Source of the DNA: Sphingobacterium kitahiroshimense
GTDB taxonomy: Bacteria > Bacteroidota > Bacteroidia > Sphingobacteriales > Sphingobacteriaceae
Reading direction: 5' to 3'
Assembly: GCF_025961315.1 (NCBI RefSeq)
Contig: NZ_JAOQNK010000001.1
Coordinates: 4,526,001 to 4,590,000 of the forward strand
Length of the DNA stretch: 64,000 nucleotides
A model generated the notes under the pieces. It was not told where the DNA came from. It was given only the letters and a program-made list of their open reading frames with translations, and did not search any database. Shown one piece after another: positions 1 through 9,055 of the stretch (positions are counted from its first letter, which is position 1; every line of letters starts with the position of its first letter). The position numbers and the translations under genes are program-made.

Positions 1-821
1 TCTAAATAATACATATTATCAGAAGGAATCAGTTTTTTAAACTGTTCGCGATAAGGTTTGAAACTTACGCCACCATGGGTATAAAATTCCAGATTAGGCC
101 AGACTTCAAGCAAATTATTCTTACCTGTGATTTCCAATATCTTTTTTGCTAGAACAATATTCCATGTTGGAACACCAGCCAGATTGGTGACATTCTCATG
201 GATGGTGATATTGGCCACCTTTTCTATTTTTTCCTCAAAATCAGGAAGTAAAGTTACTTCTAAATTTGGAGTACGCTTAAATTCGGCCCAAAAAGGGAGA
301 TTCCGCAATAGAATAGAAGATAAATCACCATAATAAGAGTCTGAACTAAAACTGTTAATCTGAGAACTCCCTCCTAATACGACCGATTTTCCACAGAAAA
401 TCTGGCTTTCGGGTTTATTGTTGAAGTAAATTGTCAACATATCTTTCCCACCCTGAAAGTGACATTCTGTTAAAGACTCTTCACTGACTGGGATAAATTT
501 GCTACGGTCTGAGGTAGTTCCCGAAGATTTGGCGAACCACTTGATGTCAGATGGCCATAGTATATTTTGCTCTCCTTTGATCATCCGATCGATATAAGGC
601 TTCAATGAATTGTAATCTTGAATTGGAACTCTGTTTTTAAATTCCTCAGGCGTTAAAATACTGTTGTAATCGTATTTTTTCCCCCATTCTGTTGCTTCGG
701 CTGATGATATTAAACTTTGAAACCATTCTTCTTGTACATCATGTGGATATTTCATGAATAATTCAATCTGATGAATCCGTTTTTTCATGAACCAAGTAAG
801 TAGGGAGTCTAATATTGCCAT
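1..821 (-). CDS. GH3 superfamily acyl-adenylating enzyme, 3' end outside window
   Basis: Translating the minus strand from the ATG at 821 gives an open frame to the window edge, so the C-terminus is missing. It begins MAILDSLLTWFMKKR and contains KSSGTTSDRSKFIPVS, the ATP/AMP-binding SSGTT loop of the GH3 (auxin-responsive promoter) superfamily, members of the acyl-adenylate-forming enzymes. Plant GH3 proteins conjugate amino acids to acyl acids; the bacterial substrate is not known. The gene starts 18 bases after the lptB stop on the same strand, so it is probably the third gene of a recJ-lptB-GH3 transcription unit. Family call is firm; the reaction catalysed is not. Confidence 0.85.
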   Translation of the reverse strand, partial: MAILDSLLTWFMKKRIHQIELFMKYPHDVQEEWFQSLISSAEATEWGKKYDYNSILTPEEFKNRVPIQDYNSLKPYIDRMIKGEQNILWPSDIKWFAKSSGTTSDRSKFIPVSEESLTECHFQGGKDMLTIYFNNKPESQIFCGKSVVLGGSSQINSFSSDSYYGDLSSILLRNLPFWAEFKRTPNLEVTLLPDFEEKIEKVANITIHENVTNLAGVPTWNIVLAKKILEITGKNNLLEVWPNLEFYTHGGVSFKPYREQFKKLIPSDNMYYL

Positions 822-839
822 ATAAAGGTAGAATTAACG

Positions 840-1580
840 TTAAATAATTATCTTTTTGCGACGGAGTTCAAAATGTTGGCCTAAATAGAATGTACGGGCC
901 ATTTCATTACTGGCAATTTCTTCTGGAGTTCCAGCAAGCATAATTTTACCTTCTGTCAATAAGTAAGCCCTATCTGTAATGGATAACGTTTCTTGTACGT
1001 TATGATCGGTAATTAAAATTCCGATATTACGTGTTTTTAGCTTTGCGACAATTGTTTGAATTTCCTCTACAGCGATTGGATCGACACCCGCAAAAGGTTC
1101 ATCTAACAAGATAAAAGATGGGTTTGCCGCTAATGCCCGTGCGATCTCTGTACGACGTCTTTCTCCTCCGGAGAGAAGATCACCTCTATTTTTACGAACA
1201 CGGTGCAAGCTAAATTCGGTTAAAAGTTCTTCCAGTTTTTCTAAGCGTTCCTTTTTATTTGGATAATGGATCTCCAGTACAGATAATATGTTGTGCTCAA
1301 CCGATAGTTTTCTAAAGATGGAAGCTTCTTGGGCAAGATAACCGATTCCTTTTTGAGCGCGTTGGTACATGGCATCCTGTGTGATTTCTTGATCGTCCAA
1401 ATAAACATGACCCTCATTAGGTTTTATTAATCCAACAATCATATAAAAAGAAGTCGTCTTTCCTGCTCCGTTAGGTCCTAGAAGACCAACAATTTCTCCT
1501 TGCTCTACCTGGAAAGAAACATCGTTTACAACAGTGCGTTGCTTATATTTTTTGATTAGATGTTCTGCTCTTAGTATCAT
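840..1580 (-). CDS. lptB: LPS export ABC transporter ATP-binding protein LptB
   Basis: A 246-residue ABC ATPase of the usual LptB length. Walker A is GPNGAGKTT near residues 35-43, the signature is LSGGERRR near 137, Walker B is [13 protein letters not shown] near 156, and the switch histidine lies in ITDHN. LptB powers extraction of lipopolysaccharide from the inner membrane with LptFG and its transfer through the periplasmic Lpt bridge. LptF/G are not in the window. It is followed at 18 bases by the GH3 gene and preceded by recJ (49-base gap) on the same strand. A possible promoter -7 box sits in that gap at the recJ stop. Confidence 0.95.
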   Translation of the reverse strand: MILRAEHLIKKYKQRTVVNDVSFQVEQGEIVGLLGPNGAGKTTSFYMIVGLIKPNEGHVYLDDQEITQDAMYQRAQKGIGYLAQEASIFRKLSVEHNILSVLEIHYPNKKERLEKLEELLTEFSLHRVRKNRGDLLSGGERRRTEIARALAANPSFILLDEPFAGVDPIAVEEIQTIVAKLKTRNIGILITDHNVQETLSITDRAYLLTEGKIMLAGTPEEIASNEMARTFYLGQHFELRRKKIII

Positions 1581-1620
1581 TTGATTCGTGTTTTAACTCA
1601 AAAAAACAATCTGATAATTA

Positions 1621-1628
1621 CAAATATA
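1621..1628 (-). promoter_or_regulatory. Putative -7 box upstream of lptB
   Basis: Minus-strand TATATTTG fits the Bacteroidota -7 consensus TAnnTTTG and lies about 40 bases before the lptB start, just beyond the recJ stop. No -33 TTG is seen at the expected distance, so it may be a weak internal promoter. Confidence 0.4.
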
Positions 1629-1629
1629 T

Positions 1630-3330
1630 TTAATATCGGATTCCTTTTATATTTAATTGCAAATTCTTTTTGCCTCGCCATACATTTTCTTCTATGCTAT
1701 AACAGATGTCAAATGGCTTACCACTATTAATAGCCTGTATATGTTCAGATAATCCAAAACCAATGCAATCAAAAGAAGGAGAGTTTTCTTGTTTGATGGT
1801 CATTTTTAAGTGATTCGATCCTACTAAATAGGCCGGTCCGATTAAACTAACTTTTTGACTAAGGAAAATAGGGCTTTCGTTTTGAGGCCCGAATGGTTCA
1901 AATTGACTTAGAATGCGGTGAAATTTGGCATCAATATCTTGCAGGTTTAGTTTAGTATCAATCAAGATCTCTTGTATTAACATCTGAGGAGTAATGAGTT
2001 TAGAAACAACCTCTTCGAAACGATCCTGAAATAATTTGATATTTCCGATTTGCATCGTCAACCCTGCTGCATATTTATGCCCTCCAAATTGATCTAATAG
2101 ATCGCTACATTCACTTAAGGCTTCATATAAATCAAACCCGATTACAGATCTACAGGAACCTGCGATATGACCATTGGTTTCGGTCAGAATAATCGTTGGT
2201 CTATAATATTTTTCAGTCAACCTTGATGCCACAATGCCGATAACACCTTTATGCCAATCTGATTTATAGAGCACAGTTGATTTTCGTGTTTTTAGCGAGT
2301 CATTTTGATCTATAATCGCTAGAGCTTCTTCGGTTATTCTAAGGTCAAAATCTTTACGAACATTATTTTGATCATCAATATTGATACTAAAATCTTTTGC
2401 TTCTTGCAGTGATTTTGATATCAATAATTTTACCGCATCTTTTGCATGATCAATACGACCAGAAGCATTGATCCGCGGACCTATTTGAAAAACAATATCA
2501 TTTACTGTGAATGTCTTTGTTTTATTGGTGGATAAATCAACAAGCGCTTGAAGGCCGCAGCAAGGATTAGTATTTAATTTAATGAGTCCGAAATGTGTCA
2601 GAATTCTATTTTCTCCAGTGATAGGTACAATATCCGATGCAATACTTACCGCAACAAGATCTAAAAATTGATAGCAAATATCCAAAGACATATCATTTTT
2701 CATGATAAAGGCTTGGATAAGTTTAAATCCTATACCGCAACCCGATAATTCTTTGTATGGATAAGCACAGTCTTTTCTTTTTGGATCAAGTACAGCAAAT
2801 GCTTTTGGAAGTTCATCTCCAGGTAAATGGTGATCACCAATAATGAAGTCGATATTCTTAGAATTGGCATAGTCAACTTTATCGTTTGCTTTTATACCAC
2901 AATCAAGAGCAATGATCAATGAGAAACCGTTTTCTGCAGCATAATCTATACCCTGTGTAGAGATACCATATCCTTCAGCATAACGATCAGGAATATAGAA
3001 TTCAATGCGCGAGTGAAACTCTCGAAAAAAACTATACACAACAGCTACAGCAGTAGTGCCATCTACATCATAATCTCCATAAATTAAGATCTTTTCATTC
3101 TGGCCGATTGCGGTCGTAATTCGCGCAATGGCTTTTTCCATATCTTGCATTAAGAATGGATTGTGCAGTTGGTCTAGAGAAGGTCTAAAAAACTGTTTTG
3201 AAGTATCAAAAGTCTCAATATTTCTACTGACTAACAATTCTGCTAATACTGGATTAATACCAAGTTCATTGCCTAATTGATTAACTTTTTTGACCTCACT
3301 TTTAGATTTTAGTACCCACCTTTTTTGCAT
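1630..3330 (-). CDS. recJ: Single-stranded-DNA-specific 5'-3' exonuclease RecJ
   Basis: A 566-residue DHH-family phosphoesterase. The metal-binding motifs are in order: DYDVDGTTA near residue 85, ALDCGIK near 142, GDHH near 165 and the DHHA1-domain GGHKYAAG near 420. RecJ degrades single-stranded DNA 5' to 3' in RecF-pathway recombination and in mismatch and base-excision repair. Length matches the family. The ATG at 3330 directly precedes a conserved-looking N-terminus (MQKRWVLKSKSEV). It is divergent from the MBL-fold gene and heads the lptB-GH3 run. Confidence 0.95.
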   Translation of the reverse strand: MQKRWVLKSKSEVKKVNQLGNELGINPVLAELLVSRNIETFDTSKQFFRPSLDQLHNPFLMQDMEKAIARITTAIGQNEKILIYGDYDVDGTTAVAVVYSFFREFHSRIEFYIPDRYAEGYGISTQGIDYAAENGFSLIIALDCGIKANDKVDYANSKNIDFIIGDHHLPGDELPKAFAVLDPKRKDCAYPYKELSGCGIGFKLIQAFIMKNDMSLDICYQFLDLVAVSIASDIVPITGENRILTHFGLIKLNTNPCCGLQALVDLSTNKTKTFTVNDIVFQIGPRINASGRIDHAKDAVKLLISKSLQEAKDFSINIDDQNNVRKDFDLRITEEALAIIDQNDSLKTRKSTVLYKSDWHKGVIGIVASRLTEKYYRPTIILTETNGHIAGSCRSVIGFDLYEALSECSDLLDQFGGHKYAAGLTMQIGNIKLFQDRFEEVVSKLITPQMLIQEILIDTKLNLQDIDAKFHRILSQFEPFGPQNESPIFLSQKVSLIGPAYLVGSNHLKMTIKQENSPSFDCIGFGLSEHIQAINSGKPFDICYSIEENVWRGKKNLQLNIKGIRY

Positions 3331-3337
3331 ATCTTTG
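3330..3337 (+). promoter_or_regulatory. Putative -7 box for the MBL-fold hydrolase gene
   Basis: Plus-strand TATCTTTG fits TAnnTTTG and overlaps the recJ start codon. It would give a leader of roughly 65 bases before the GTG at 3411. No clear -33 element. Confidence 0.35.
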
Positions 3338-3410
3338 CATCGTAATTATGTGTAAATATACGTTTTGTCTATTGACTAACCTAATTATACACTAGGGTAA
3401 TCATAGCGTT

Positions 3411-4223
3411 GTGTCTAACACGCAAGTTTCCAATAAATTAAAGATGTTACAAGTATATTCCTTATTCGAAGGCTCATTTTCGGTCGATGTTTCTAAAAAA
3501 TTTATTCCCTTTGACCCTGCTGTTGATAGTAAAAATGATCGTCCAGCTTCTATGTTTATTCAAGTGCATCCGTTTCTAATCGAGACCGCAAATGGATTGG
3601 TTTTATGTGATACTGGACTTGGATTAACAAACAGTGATGGGAAACTACTTCTCTATGAAAATATTGAAAAATTAGGTTATTCCCCCAAAGATGTGAAATA
3701 TGTATTGATGTCACATTTGCATAAAGATCATGCTGGTGGTATGGTGAGTTTCACTGATCAGGTCGGAAGGATTGCATTTCCCGAAGCAGAGTATATAGTG
3801 CAACGAGGTGAATGGGAAGATGCTTATTCCGGAATTAATAGCTCTTACCGTACTGAAATTTTTGATGTTGTGCAAAGAAGCGGAAATCTGAATCTTGTTG
3901 AAGGAGATGGTAAAGTTAATGAAGAAGTTGAATATTGTTTAAGTGGCGGGCATACCCAACATCATCAGACCTTCCACATTAATAATGGAAAAGATCATTA
4001 TTTTTTTGGAGGAGACGTCCTTCCGGAACCAGAGATGATCTTTCAAAATCAGAGCGCAAAATATGACTATGATGGACATTTGTCAAGAAAGTTACGTCAG
4101 GAGTACTGGGAAAATGGAGCTCCAAACGATTGGATTTATCTTTTTTATCATGCCACAAGTATAGCAATAGGAAAGCCTACCATGCAGTTTGATGGAAGTT
4201 TTACAGTGATTGAAGCAAAATAA
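3411..4223 (+). CDS. MBL-fold metallo-hydrolase
   Basis: A 270-residue metallo-beta-lactamase-fold protein. The zinc motif HxHxDH is visible as SHLHKDHAGG near residues 102-111, with a later histidine in GGHTQHH and an aspartate in FGGDVLPEP. This is the lactonase/glyoxalase II-like hydrolase layout, but the substrate cannot be read from the sequence. The open frame begins with GTG at 3411; an ATG at 3444 (MLQVYSLFEG) is in frame and is an equally credible start, since the motif region begins later. There is no signal peptide, so it is cytoplasmic. It stands alone, divergent from recJ. Confidence 0.85.
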   Translation: MSNTQVSNKLKMLQVYSLFEGSFSVDVSKKFIPFDPAVDSKNDRPASMFIQVHPFLIETANGLVLCDTGLGLTNSDGKLLLYENIEKLGYSPKDVKYVLMSHLHKDHAGGMVSFTDQVGRIAFPEAEYIVQRGEWEDAYSGINSSYRTEIFDVVQRSGNLNLVEGDGKVNEEVEYCLSGGHTQHHQTFHINNGKDHYFFGGDVLPEPEMIFQNQSAKYDYDGHLSRKLRQEYWENGAPNDWIYLFYHATSIAIGKPTMQFDGSFTVIEAK

Positions 4224-4228
4224 AAATC

Positions 4229-4260
4229 AAGAAAAGATAAAAAATACCGCATCTTTTCTT
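4229..4260 (+). terminator. Rho-independent terminator after MBL-fold gene
   Basis: A perfect 10-bp stem AAGAAAAGAT/ATCTTTTCTT with a 12-base loop starts 5 bases after the stop codon. The U-tract is interrupted, so its strength is uncertain. Confidence 0.6.
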
Positions 4261-4359
4261 AACTTAAGGAAGACCTGTGTACAAGGACTTCATTGTATCT
4301 GTATTTGAATTAATCCGATGGTCACGTCATATAAATTCTATTATGACTGGATTTTTGGT

Positions 4360-4367
4360 TAAGTTTG
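4360..4367 (+). promoter_or_regulatory. Putative -7 box for the khtTU operon
   Basis: TAAGTTTG fits TAnnTTTG and would place transcription start about 65 bases before the ATG at 4439. The stretch 4261-4438 shows nothing else recognisable. Confidence 0.45.
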
Positions 4368-4438
4368 TATAAAGCTGTATAGTATGCCTTTTTACTTCAG
4401 CTATTGAAAAATTAAGTTTTATAATAAAGCAAAAAAAT

Positions 4439-4918
4439 ATGTCTATTGTAAGAGAGTCGGATCTTATTGGTATTGGAAAAAAGTATCAAATTGAAACTGA
4501 AGCTGGAGACAATATGGTCGTGGTTATTCATGACGATGGTCGAAGAGAATTATATCGTTATGATGAGGAAGAGAGTGAGTCTCGCTGTGTCATGACCTTA
4601 AGCGATGAGGAATCAAGACAGGTTGCCGGTATTATCGGAGGATTGTCCTATAAGCCTAAAGCTTTAGAAACAATTGAAGTCGCTTTAGATGATTTAAGAA
4701 TTGAATGGTATAAAGTTGAAGGCAAATTTGAAGGAGCCAATAAAACGATTGGCGAATTGGAAGTTCGTCAACGTACAGGAGCATCTATTATAGCAGGAAT
4801 ACTAGGTGATAATACGGTTATTAATCCAGGACCTGATTATATGATTAGTCCAGGGACTACCTTAGTTATTGCCGGAAAAAAGAATAATATTAAATTATTG
4901 AAAGAGATATTATTGTAA
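4439..4918 (+). CDS. khtT: K+/H+ antiporter regulatory subunit, KhtT type (TrkA-C domain)
   Basis: A 159-residue soluble protein. The N-terminal half (ESDLIGIGKKYQIET, HDDGRRELY) matches the KhtT family, and the C-terminal 75 residues form a TrkA-C (RCK_C) domain with TIGELEVRQRTGASIIAGI and TLVIAGKKNNIKLLKE. KhtT binds nucleotide and ligands through RCK_C and gates the antiporter KhtU. The antiporter gene follows after 24 bases on the same strand, which supports the pairing. Bacillus KhtTU exports K+ in response to methylglyoxal or alkaline stress; whether the same signals apply here is inference. Confidence 0.88.
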   Translation: MSIVRESDLIGIGKKYQIETEAGDNMVVVIHDDGRRELYRYDEEESESRCVMTLSDEESRQVAGIIGGLSYKPKALETIEVALDDLRIEWYKVEGKFEGANKTIGELEVRQRTGASIIAGILGDNTVINPGPDYMISPGTTLVIAGKKNNIKLLKEILL

Positions 4919-4942
4919 ACATTGTAAACTAAATAAATATAT

Positions 4943-6184
4943 ATGCCATCACACACACTTATTTTAGAAATTGGAATCGCAGTAGGCCTTGTCGCATTTG
5001 TTGGTTTAATCGCCAATAAGTTAAAGTTTTCAGTTATTCCATTTTTTATATTGATAGGTATGGTGTTGGGCCAGCATGCTCCCCAAATTGGTCATATAGA
5101 CCTGACATTTACGGAAAGTAAACCGTTTATTGATTTTATGGGGCGCTTAGGCGTACTTTTTCTTTTGTTTTATCTCGGACTGGAATTCTCGGTTGGCCGA
5201 TTAATTAAGTCCGGAAAATCAATCGTGACAGGTGGAACAGTGTATGTTTTACTCAATTTTGTGTCTGGGTTACTCATTGGATGGATGATGGATCTGCCAT
5301 TTAAGGAGATGATGGTACTTTGTGGTATTATGACAAGTTCTTCCACAGCCATTGTAGCAAAGGTATTGACAGATTTGAAACGGACTGCAAATCCTGAAAC
5401 AGAGGTGATTATGGGAATGATTATGTTTGATGATTTATTTATTGCCATGCATATTTCTTTCCTTTCGGGATTGATTCTAACGGGAAGTAGTTCCTTTTGG
5501 ACTGTTGCCGGAACTTCATTGCTAGCATTGGGATTTATTTTAACATTTCTAATTCTGGGAAGAAAGCTAGTTCCTGCAATTGATAAGCTATTGCAGGTTA
5601 AATCTTCTGAGCTATTTGTCCTTGTTATCTTTGCACTACTATTTATAACAGCTGGATTTTCTGAAACTATTCACGTTGCGGAAGCCATTGGAGCATTAAT
5701 GGCAGGATTAGTTTTAGCAGATTCGCAATATATCAAGAAGATTGAAGCGATGGTATTGCCCTACAAAGATTTTTTTGGAGCAATGTTCTTTTTTAGCTTT
5801 GGTTTATCAATAGATATACTATCCTTGGGTGGTGCGGTATTATGGGCCTCAATTGCTGCTCTGGTTACTATCCTCGGTAATTTGGCTTCAGGATATTTTG
5901 CGGCAAGGTTCTCAGGAATGAAGAATAAAACAGCTTTTGATATCGGATTTACATTATCTGCTCGAGGTGAGTTTTCCATTATCATGGCCAATATTGGTAA
6001 GGCAGGAGGGTTATTGCCTGTTATCCAGTCGTTTGTCGTTGTGTATGTGTTGATTCTGTCAATTGTATCACCGCTGTTAACAAAAGAATCCCGTAATCTA
6101 TGGACAAAATTATTCGGTAAGGATGAAATTAAACCAAAAACAGTTAAAAGACTAAGTGATCTGGAGTCTGGTCAAACATTATAA
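4943..6184 (+). CDS. khtU: Cation:proton antiporter, CPA2 family (KhtU-like)
   Basis: A 413-residue integral membrane protein with about 12 hydrophobic segments. CPA2 hallmarks are GVLFLLFYLGLEFS in the early membrane region, MTSSSTAIVAKVL, MIMFDDLFIAM (the acidic ion-binding region, with a D-D pair) and GFTLSARGEFSII. It lacks the C-terminal cytoplasmic RCK domain of KefB/C, consistent with regulation by the separate upstream KhtT subunit. It probably exchanges K+ or Na+ for H+ across the inner membrane. A strong bidirectional terminator follows. Confidence 0.88.
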   Translation: MPSHTLILEIGIAVGLVAFVGLIANKLKFSVIPFFILIGMVLGQHAPQIGHIDLTFTESKPFIDFMGRLGVLFLLFYLGLEFSVGRLIKSGKSIVTGGTVYVLLNFVSGLLIGWMMDLPFKEMMVLCGIMTSSSTAIVAKVLTDLKRTANPETEVIMGMIMFDDLFIAMHISFLSGLILTGSSSFWTVAGTSLLALGFILTFLILGRKLVPAIDKLLQVKSSELFVLVIFALLFITAGFSETIHVAEAIGALMAGLVLADSQYIKKIEAMVLPYKDFFGAMFFFSFGLSIDILSLGGAVLWASIAALVTILGNLASGYFAARFSGMKNKTAFDIGFTLSARGEFSIIMANIGKAGGLLPVIQSFVVVYVLILSIVSPLLTKESRNLWTKLFGKDEIKPKTVKRLSDLESGQTL

Positions 6185-6217
6185 AAAAAAGGGAATCTAT
6201 TATAGATTCCCTTTTTT
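6184..6217. terminator. Bidirectional terminator between khtU and sufT
   Basis: Stem GGGAATCTA/TAGATTCCC with a 3-base loop, flanked by A7 on the left and T6 on the right, so it can end transcription from both converging genes. Confidence 0.9.
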
Positions 6218-6221
6218 ACTA

Positions 6222-6551
6222 TTACAAGAAGCCTAATTCTAATTTTGCTTCTTCGCTCATCATATCCCTTGTCCACGGTGGATCGAATGTAAGCTCAACT
6301 AGAGCTTCTGTAACACCAGGTACAGCAGCAACCTTACTTTGTACCTCATCCATGATCTGACCAGCAACTGGACATCCTGGCGCAGTTAATGTCATCACTA
6401 TCTTAGCGGTTCCATTTTCTTTGGTTATGATTTCATATACCAATCCTAAATCGACAATATTTGCCGGTTTTAATTCTGGATCATAAACAGTTTCTAATGC
6501 TTCCTGGATAGCTGGCGCAATATTTAACTTATCTAAAATTATAATACTCAT
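6222..6551 (-). CDS. sufT: DUF59/MIP18 family iron-sulfur assembly protein (SufT-like)
   Basis: A 109-residue single-domain protein with the DUF59 core: VYDPELKPANIVDLGLVYE near residues 22-40 and MTLTAPGCPVAGQI near 70-83, with the conserved cysteine in the second motif. SufT/MIP18 proteins help maturation of Fe-S proteins. No other suf gene is nearby, unlike many Bacteroidota where sufT lies with sufBCD. It begins 1 base after the stop of the upstream GT4 gene on the same strand, so the two are probably co-transcribed even though functionally unrelated. Confidence 0.85.
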   Translation of the reverse strand: MSIIILDKLNIAPAIQEALETVYDPELKPANIVDLGLVYEIITKENGTAKIVMTLTAPGCPVAGQIMDEVQSKVAAVPGVTEALVELTFDPPWTRDMMSEEAKLELGFL

Positions 6552-6552
6552 T

Positions 6553-7722
6553 TTAAGATCGTTTTATGTTATCTTCAATTGCTTCATTATATATTTCAAG
6601 CAATTTCTTTTTATTCTCTTCTGGAGTAAAATTACTAAAATAGAACTCTTTTGTTGTTTGTCTAATGTTATATTTTTCTTTAATACTGTAATTTTTCCAT
6701 TGCTGTACAGTTTTTAACATATTATCCACACTTTGTGGGTTAAATAGTAATCCTGTCTTATCTGGGATAATTAATTCACTTAAAGCTCCGATATCACTGC
6801 CGATCACTGGGGTTCCGACTGAGAAAGCCTCTAAGATCGTCATTGGCATCCCCTCAAACCATACTGAGGGCATGAGCAATGCTTCGGCTTTTTCAACTAA
6901 TGGCAGTATTTCATCACGGGTTCTAAAACCCATATATTTTATATTGGCATGACGATTTGCAGTATCGACTACTGTTTGTTTTAAAGGTCCGTCACCTATA
7001 ATGATGATCTTGCTATCTGTTTTTGAAAATGCTTTCAAAAGATTTACGATACCTTTTTCTTCTGTAAGTCTTCCGATATATATAAAAAAGTCTTCCTGAG
7101 CATCGATTGTATCTTTAATAGGAAAGGTAAAGTTTGGTTTGATTGTAAATTTTTGTGCAGGAACATGTAAGGTTGAATCTATAAAAAGTTTTTTCGCAAA
7201 ACTTGATAAAGCTATATATCGATCTACCATATTCCATGTTCCAATTCGTCTATGAAACCAATAGTTCAATGCAAGTACAAAAGTCTTGACAGTAGATCCG
7301 TCTAGTACTTTCTTTTTAATGGCTGTCCATGGAAAATTTTCTTTTAAACTGGAAAGAAATAGCTGATGCTCATGATATAATATAGCAGAGGGACAAAGAA
7401 TACGAAAATTGTGCAAGGTCATGATGAGTGGAACGCCCAATTTGTGAATTGTCCTTAAAATGATAGGACCACTTGCATAATGTGTATTATGAATATGGAC
7501 AACCTGAGGTTTAAAATTATTAATGCACTTTCTTACGCGATAAGCCGCAGCAATATTCCAAAAAGAAAAAAGTGTTTGCAAAGCGCCTTTCCATCCTTTT
7601 TTATTTTGAAAGGTAAACGTCTCCACATCATGATCTATAGCGAGTAATTCACTTTCCTGTTTGAAAACGGTGTCTTCACCTCCTGGCCCTTGATAAAAAG
7701 TATGGATGATTAGAATACGCAT
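6553..7722 (-). CDS. Glycosyltransferase family 4 (surface polysaccharide/LPS)
   Basis: A GT4 glycosyltransferase of 389 residues from the ATG at 7722 (MRILIIHTFYQGPGGEDTVF). The frame stays open to 7839, but a perfect promoter (7740-7769) lies inside that extension, so the upstream start cannot be used by the main transcript. The GT-B fold is shown by an N-terminal HIHNTHYASGP acceptor-side motif, IYIGRLTEEKGI, the GxGP loop and the EAFSVGTPVIGSDIGAL donor-site E-x7-E-like region near 310. It likely adds a sugar from a nucleotide donor to a lipid-linked glycan. It sits apart from the main glycosyltransferase cluster but shares its promoter sequence. Confidence 0.88.
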   Translation of the reverse strand: MRILIIHTFYQGPGGEDTVFKQESELLAIDHDVETFTFQNKKGWKGALQTLFSFWNIAAAYRVRKCINNFKPQVVHIHNTHYASGPIILRTIHKLGVPLIMTLHNFRILCPSAILYHEHQLFLSSLKENFPWTAIKKKVLDGSTVKTFVLALNYWFHRRIGTWNMVDRYIALSSFAKKLFIDSTLHVPAQKFTIKPNFTFPIKDTIDAQEDFFIYIGRLTEEKGIVNLLKAFSKTDSKIIIIGDGPLKQTVVDTANRHANIKYMGFRTRDEILPLVEKAEALLMPSVWFEGMPMTILEAFSVGTPVIGSDIGALSELIIPDKTGLLFNPQSVDNMLKTVQQWKNYSIKEKYNIRQTTKEFYFSNFTPEENKKKLLEIYNEAIEDNIKRS

Positions 7723-7739
7723 ATATGCTTGCTTTTTTA

Positions 7740-7769
7740 CAAACTTAGATAAATTTGTTTTATGTGCAA
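7740..7769 (-). promoter_or_regulatory. Bacteroidota promoter for the GT4-sufT unit
   Basis: On the minus strand TTG, 19-base spacer, TAAGTTTG match the -33/-7 consensus. The start of transcription would be about 10 bases before the ATG at 7722. About 40 bases here are nearly identical to 46871-46910. Confidence 0.75.
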
Positions 7770-7995
7770 TTTTAATTCCAGTGCAGTAACAACAAATATA
7801 ATCGATCCTAGGTAAGGTATCTATCTGCTCACGATTCATTAACTTTAAATATTTTATCTTTTTCTCACTAAGAAAGTAGGTGTAGGAGATAAAAACTATT
7901 TGAAATGAATTAAACTGTTTTCAACGGTACTTAGTAAAAGTTTGTTTTTATAATTGTTATCTTCGCGTATCATTAGGAGAAGATGACTAGATACT

Positions 7996-8964
7996 ATGCA
8001 GCATTTACAAAAACTAATCTCTGACTCGATTCAAAACAGTCAATTTCCGAATCAACCGAATAATCTTTACGACCCAATTCGCTATTTTTTAAGTTTAGGT
8101 GGTAAACGTATTAGACCAGCCTTGACATTGGTTGCCGCTGAAATGTTTGATATTAAAGAAATTAATGATGCTTTACCTGCTGCAAAATCAATCGAATATT
8201 TTCATAACTTTTCTTTAGTTCATGATGACGTTATGGATAAAGCACCTCTACGAAGAGGAAAAGCAACCGTTCATGAGAAATGGGATTTGAATGTCGCTAT
8301 CCTTTCAGGAGATGGATTATTGGTAAAAGCTTATGATGAATTGGCTAATAGCAATCCGCTTTATATAGCAGATCTCCTTAAAACTTTTAATAGAGTTGCT
8401 ATGCAAGTCTGTGAAGGCCAACAACTGGATATGGATTATGAACATACTGATAAAATTAGTATGGATCAATATATTGAGATGATTAGGCTTAAAACTTCAG
8501 TACTGTTAGGAGGTGCACTACAGATGGGGGCAATATTGGCCGAAGCAAATCTTAGTGATCAAAAATTAATTTATGAATTTGGAGAATATATAGGAATAGC
8601 TTTCCAGCTTCAAGATGATGTACTAGATGCTTATGGCAACCCTGAAACTTTTGGTAAACAGATTGGAGGAGATATTCTAATTAATAAAAAGACCTATCTG
8701 TTGGTCAAATTAATGGAAATCATAAAGGAAGAGGATCTTACAAAACTTCAGAATTTATTAAACGCAACAATACAGGATAATCCAAACAAATTGCATGATA
8801 TGTTATCACTATACCAAAACTATAATATTAAAGAATATGCAGACAAATTAAAAGATGCATATACACAACGTGCATTTGAAAGATTATCGGCGATTAATAT
8901 ACCAAATCACAAGAAAGAGACGTTAATAACATTATCGACTCAACTCCTCATCAGGGAACAATAG
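7996..8964 (+). CDS. Polyprenyl diphosphate synthase (trans-isoprenyl family)
   Basis: A 322-residue all-alpha prenyltransferase. The two aspartate-rich Mg2+ sites are present: HDDVMDKAPLRRG near residues 75-87 and QLQDDVLDAYG near 207-217, plus the early GGKRIRPAL motif. It condenses isopentenyl diphosphate onto an allylic primer, giving the prenyl tail of menaquinone or a shorter chain; product length cannot be set from sequence alone. It is a single gene with its own upstream region (7840-7995). Confidence 0.92.
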   Translation: MQHLQKLISDSIQNSQFPNQPNNLYDPIRYFLSLGGKRIRPALTLVAAEMFDIKEINDALPAAKSIEYFHNFSLVHDDVMDKAPLRRGKATVHEKWDLNVAILSGDGLLVKAYDELANSNPLYIADLLKTFNRVAMQVCEGQQLDMDYEHTDKISMDQYIEMIRLKTSVLLGGALQMGAILAEANLSDQKLIYEFGEYIGIAFQLQDDVLDAYGNPETFGKQIGGDILINKKTYLLVKLMEIIKEEDLTKLQNLLNATIQDNPNKLHDMLSLYQNYNIKEYADKLKDAYTQRAFERLSAINIPNHKKETLITLSTQLLIREQ

Positions 8965-9055
8965 TAATAGCTATTAATTGTCTATTTAATCTTTATTTAT
9001 TTAAAAAATTCTTAATTTGTAGACTTAGGTCATCATAATTTACGAAACAACTACA

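Noticed and set aside
127-333. 68-codon plus-strand frame
   Set aside because: It is antisense to the GH3 coding region, which has family motifs.
4943-6184. KefB/KefC glutathione-gated potassium efflux
   Set aside because: The C-terminal cytoplasmic RCK domain is missing and a KhtT-type subunit is encoded upstream, so KhtU fits better.
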